Below, piece by piece: positions 6,068-7,410 of a stretch of 7,410 nt of DNA. The translations under genes and the position numbers were made by a program. How positions within the stretch are numbered: the stretch's first letter is position 1; every line of letters begins with the position of its first letter. Source of the stretch: JBHIBA01 sp046758845 (lineage in GTDB: Bacteria > UBA8248 > JACPRG01 > G963555815); NCBI GenBank assembly GCA_046758845.1, contig JBHIBA010000234.1, positions 1-7,410 of the forward strand, given 5' to 3'. Under the pieces are notes generated by a model. That model made no database searches, was not told where the DNA came from, and was given only the letters and a program-made list of their open reading frames with translations.

Positions 6068-6407
6068 CGACGAGGAGGTGTTTCGCAGCGGCCTCAAGAC
6101 CTTCCTCACTGCCAAGGGGTACGCGGTCGAGGCCGCCCCGAGCGGTGAAGAGGGGGTCGAGGAGATGAAGAAATTTCGGCCCCAACTGGTCCTCCTCGAC
6201 GTTCGGATGCCGGGCATAGGCGGCCTGGACGCCCTTCCCCGGATGAAGAATATCGATCCAAGCGTTCGAGTCATCATGGTCACCGCTATCCACGACATAG
6301 AGATCGCCCAACTGGCGGTTGAGAGAGGGGCCGACGATTACATCACGAAACCCGTGGACATGAATTACCTCCAGAACAGCATCCTGATTCAGCACTTCAA
6401 CGGCTAG
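6045..6407 (+). CDS. Single-domain response regulator (CheY/Spo0F-like receiver)
   Basis: The product is 120 residues, a complete receiver with no DNA-binding or enzymatic output domain. The acidic pair Asp8-Asp9 (VDDEEVF), the phospho-acceptor Asp52 (LLDVRMPG), Thr80 (MVTA) and Lys102 (TKPVD) are all in place, so it should be phosphorylatable. Its ATG overlaps the kinase's last 23 bases in another frame, with GGAGGT (6028-6033) inside the kinase gene, implying translational coupling and tight pairing with that kinase. Without an output domain it must act by contact, either relaying phosphate onward, as Spo0F does, or binding another protein. The second sensor gene downstream is the nearest candidate partner. 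The C-terminus ends soon after the last helix, as in normal stand-alone receivers. Confidence 0.95.
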   Translation: MARILIVDDEEVFRSGLKTFLTAKGYAVEAAPSGEEGVEEMKKFRPQLVLLDVRMPGIGGLDALPRMKNIDPSVRVIMVTAIHDIEIAQLAVERGADDYITKPVDMNYLQNSILIQHFNG

Positions 6408-6432
6408 TGATGAGACTGGGGGGCCTCTCAAG

Positions 6433-6478
6433 GCGGTCCACGCAGGGGGCGGCTGTTTTTGAGCCTTTTCGGGACCGC
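6433..6478 (+). repeat. Nested inverted repeat between the receiver and second sensor genes
   Basis: An outer 7-bp pair, GCGGTCC (6433-6439) with GGACCGC (6472-6478), encloses an inner 4-bp pair, GGCT (6451-6454) with AGCC (6462-6465). The inner hairpin is followed by TTTTC. The inner element alone could be a weak terminator for the two-gene operon; the outer pairing could compete with or stabilise it. No ribosome site is hidden in the stem. Confidence 0.3.
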
Positions 6479-6571
6479 GAGGACGCTGATGTTGCGCTTG
6501 TGGACAGAAGCTTTCACGGCTGACCTGCACAAAGACGCCGCCGGGGCTGGGGGGGCCAAGGGGGAAATCTT

Positions 6572-7410
6572 TTGAACCTGCGGCCAAAACACCGAACTCC
6601 CTTCAGATCTCCATTTTATTCTTCGCTGTTCAGTCTTGCCTGCGTGCTGGGCCTCGCTCTCGCAGGGGGCTATCTGGCAACGCAGTGGGAACAGTCCCAC
6701 ACGGCGGAGTTGCAGAGCAAGCGGATCGCGGAGCATGTGAGACTGGTAACGCAGAAGCTCTTCTCGGAGAGCGTCTGGACAGAGCCGTCCAGCCAGGAAT
6801 CCGCGGCTGTATTCGAAAAACTCGCGCGGAGCAAGATGCTCCGGCATATCGAGAAGGTGCGAAAGGTCAAGGTCTGGGACGCCGCGGGCAGAATTGTCTG
6901 GTCGGATGACACAAGGCTGATTGGGAGGCGTTCGGCCGAGGAGGGGTTGAAAAGGGCCCTGGCGGGGACCGTCCATTATGTATTCGAGTTACCCGAACAC
7001 GACGACCCGGAACGTCAATCGACTGGCAGCTTTGCCAGCATGGAAGTCCACGTCCCCGTTTGGAGAAAGGGCGGGGGAGGGGGAAGGCGGCCGGACCTGG
7101 TCATTGAGACCTACACAGATGCCACGGAATTCCTTGCGCATCTCAAAACCATCTGGAGTCGGATCTGGACGGTCATCGGCCTCACCGGTTTGCTGTTTTA
7201 CCTGGTCATGCTGCGCGCCCTGCGCAGGCAGCGCCTCTACCACGAGTCGGTCGGCGTCGTCGGCCGGCTGTCCGTCCTCCAGGACTTGAGCCGCCAGATC
7301 TCCTCCACGCTCGAGCCCGAGGGGGTGTTCACCGCGGTCGTCCAGGGTGCGGTGGAGCTCCTAGGGGGCGATCGGTCCCGCCTCTTTCTGCTGAGTCCAG
7401 ACGGCAAGAC
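6572..7410 (+). CDS. Second membrane sensor protein with GAF-like domain, partial (probable histidine kinase)
   Basis: This frame is open from a TGA at 6521-6523 to the window edge. The first in-frame ATG is only at 6836, which would cut off the membrane anchor. TTG 6572 is the likely start: it has an AAGGGGGA ribosome site about six bases upstream, and places a basic N-terminus (NLRPKHRTPFR) before transmembrane segment 1 (about 17-37). A periplasmic region of about 155 residues follows, with a Cache-like stretch VKVWDAAGRIVWSDDTRLIG (99-118), then segment 2 (about 198-214) and a linker. A GAF-like start (about 245 onward, TLEPEGVFTAVVQGAVELLG then SRLFLLSPDG) runs off the edge at residue 279. 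Proteins of this plan usually continue into a histidine kinase core or a GGDEF domain; the missing part decides. A run of five Gly (167-171) sits in the periplasmic part. Same-strand placement behind the receiver suggests one signalling cluster. Confidence 0.8.
   Translation, partial: MNLRPKHRTPFRSPFYSSLFSLACVLGLALAGGYLATQWEQSHTAELQSKRIAEHVRLVTQKLFSESVWTEPSSQESAAVFEKLARSKMLRHIEKVRKVKVWDAAGRIVWSDDTRLIGRRSAEEGLKRALAGTVHYVFELPEHDDPERQSTGSFASMEVHVPVWRKGGGGGRRPDLVIETYTDATEFLAHLKTIWSRIWTVIGLTGLLFYLVMLRALRRQRLYHESVGVVGRLSVLQDLSRQISSTLEPEGVFTAVVQGAVELLGGDRSRLFLLSPDGK

Noticed and set aside
6410..6523. Short plus-strand frame of 37 codons starting two bases after the receiver stop (TAG-TG-ATG).
   Set aside because: There is no Shine-Dalgarno at a useful distance, the product is mostly Arg, Gly and Asp with no known pattern, and it contains the nested inverted repeat. 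Coupled reinitiation is possible but unsupported.
1..7410. CRISPR array, tRNA or rRNA gene, insertion sequence ends, or phage attachment site.
   Set aside because: I saw no regularly spaced direct repeats, no tRNA cloverleaf landmarks and no transposase-like frame or terminal repeats around the truncated permease.

Overview
The window looks like GC-rich chromosomal DNA from a Gram-negative-type bacterium. The signs are a secreted beta-propeller protein, large membrane histidine kinases, and Shine-Dalgarno-led genes with short GC-rich spacers. The mixture of families is what one sees in uncultivated soil or sediment lineages such as Methylomirabilota/Rokubacteria or deltaproteobacterial groups. 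That placement is an impression from gene style, not something the sequence proves.

Layout from left to right. (1) 1-187 is a leader with a candidate promoter and a pair of TGACAyGTC boxes. (2) 188-1207 (+) encodes an exported YVTN/YncE-type beta-propeller protein, followed by a short hairpin-plus-T candidate terminator. (3) 1426-2112 (-) encodes a GntR regulator of the FadR/FCD subfamily, converging on gene 1, with a good intrinsic terminator just after its stop. (4) 2113-2264 is an AT-richer regulator upstream region. It ends in TTGGT-TTC-ACCAA, a textbook FCD-type GntR operator core. (5) Directly abutting that operator, 2265-2600 (+) is the C-terminal half of an SsuC/TauC/ThiX-like ABC transporter permease whose N-terminal half is missing. 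(6) 2754-3632 (-) encodes a PyrK-like FAD/[2Fe-2S] electron-transfer oxidoreductase with its own sigma70-like promoter. (7) 3633-4132 is a 500-base non-coding stretch between divergent genes, holding that promoter, a hairpin overlapping it, and a repeat-rich leader for the next operon. (8) 4133-6407 (+) is a two-gene two-component operon: a dCache-HAMP-HisKA-HATPase kinase, and a 120-residue single-domain response regulator whose start overlaps the kinase end by 23 bases. (9) From 6572 to the edge (+), a second membrane sensor with a GAF-like domain starts at a TTG codon and runs off the window.

How the parts may work together. The kinase, the receiver and the following GAF sensor lie in the same orientation. 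The receiver has no output domain, so the set resembles a phosphorelay or a protein-protein signalling module rather than a simple kinase/transcription-factor pair. The GntR regulator and the truncated permease appear to be the two sides of a rearrangement: the regulator kept its operator, but the gene once controlled there is reduced to a 3' remnant. The PyrK-like gene has no PyrD partner in view.

I did not find a clearly undescribed biological system here. The most rewarding spots are the operator/permease junction near 2252-2265, the iterated CATAAGG/inverted-repeat leader before the kinase (4040-4120), and the hairpin-plus-promoter overlap at 3708-3766.
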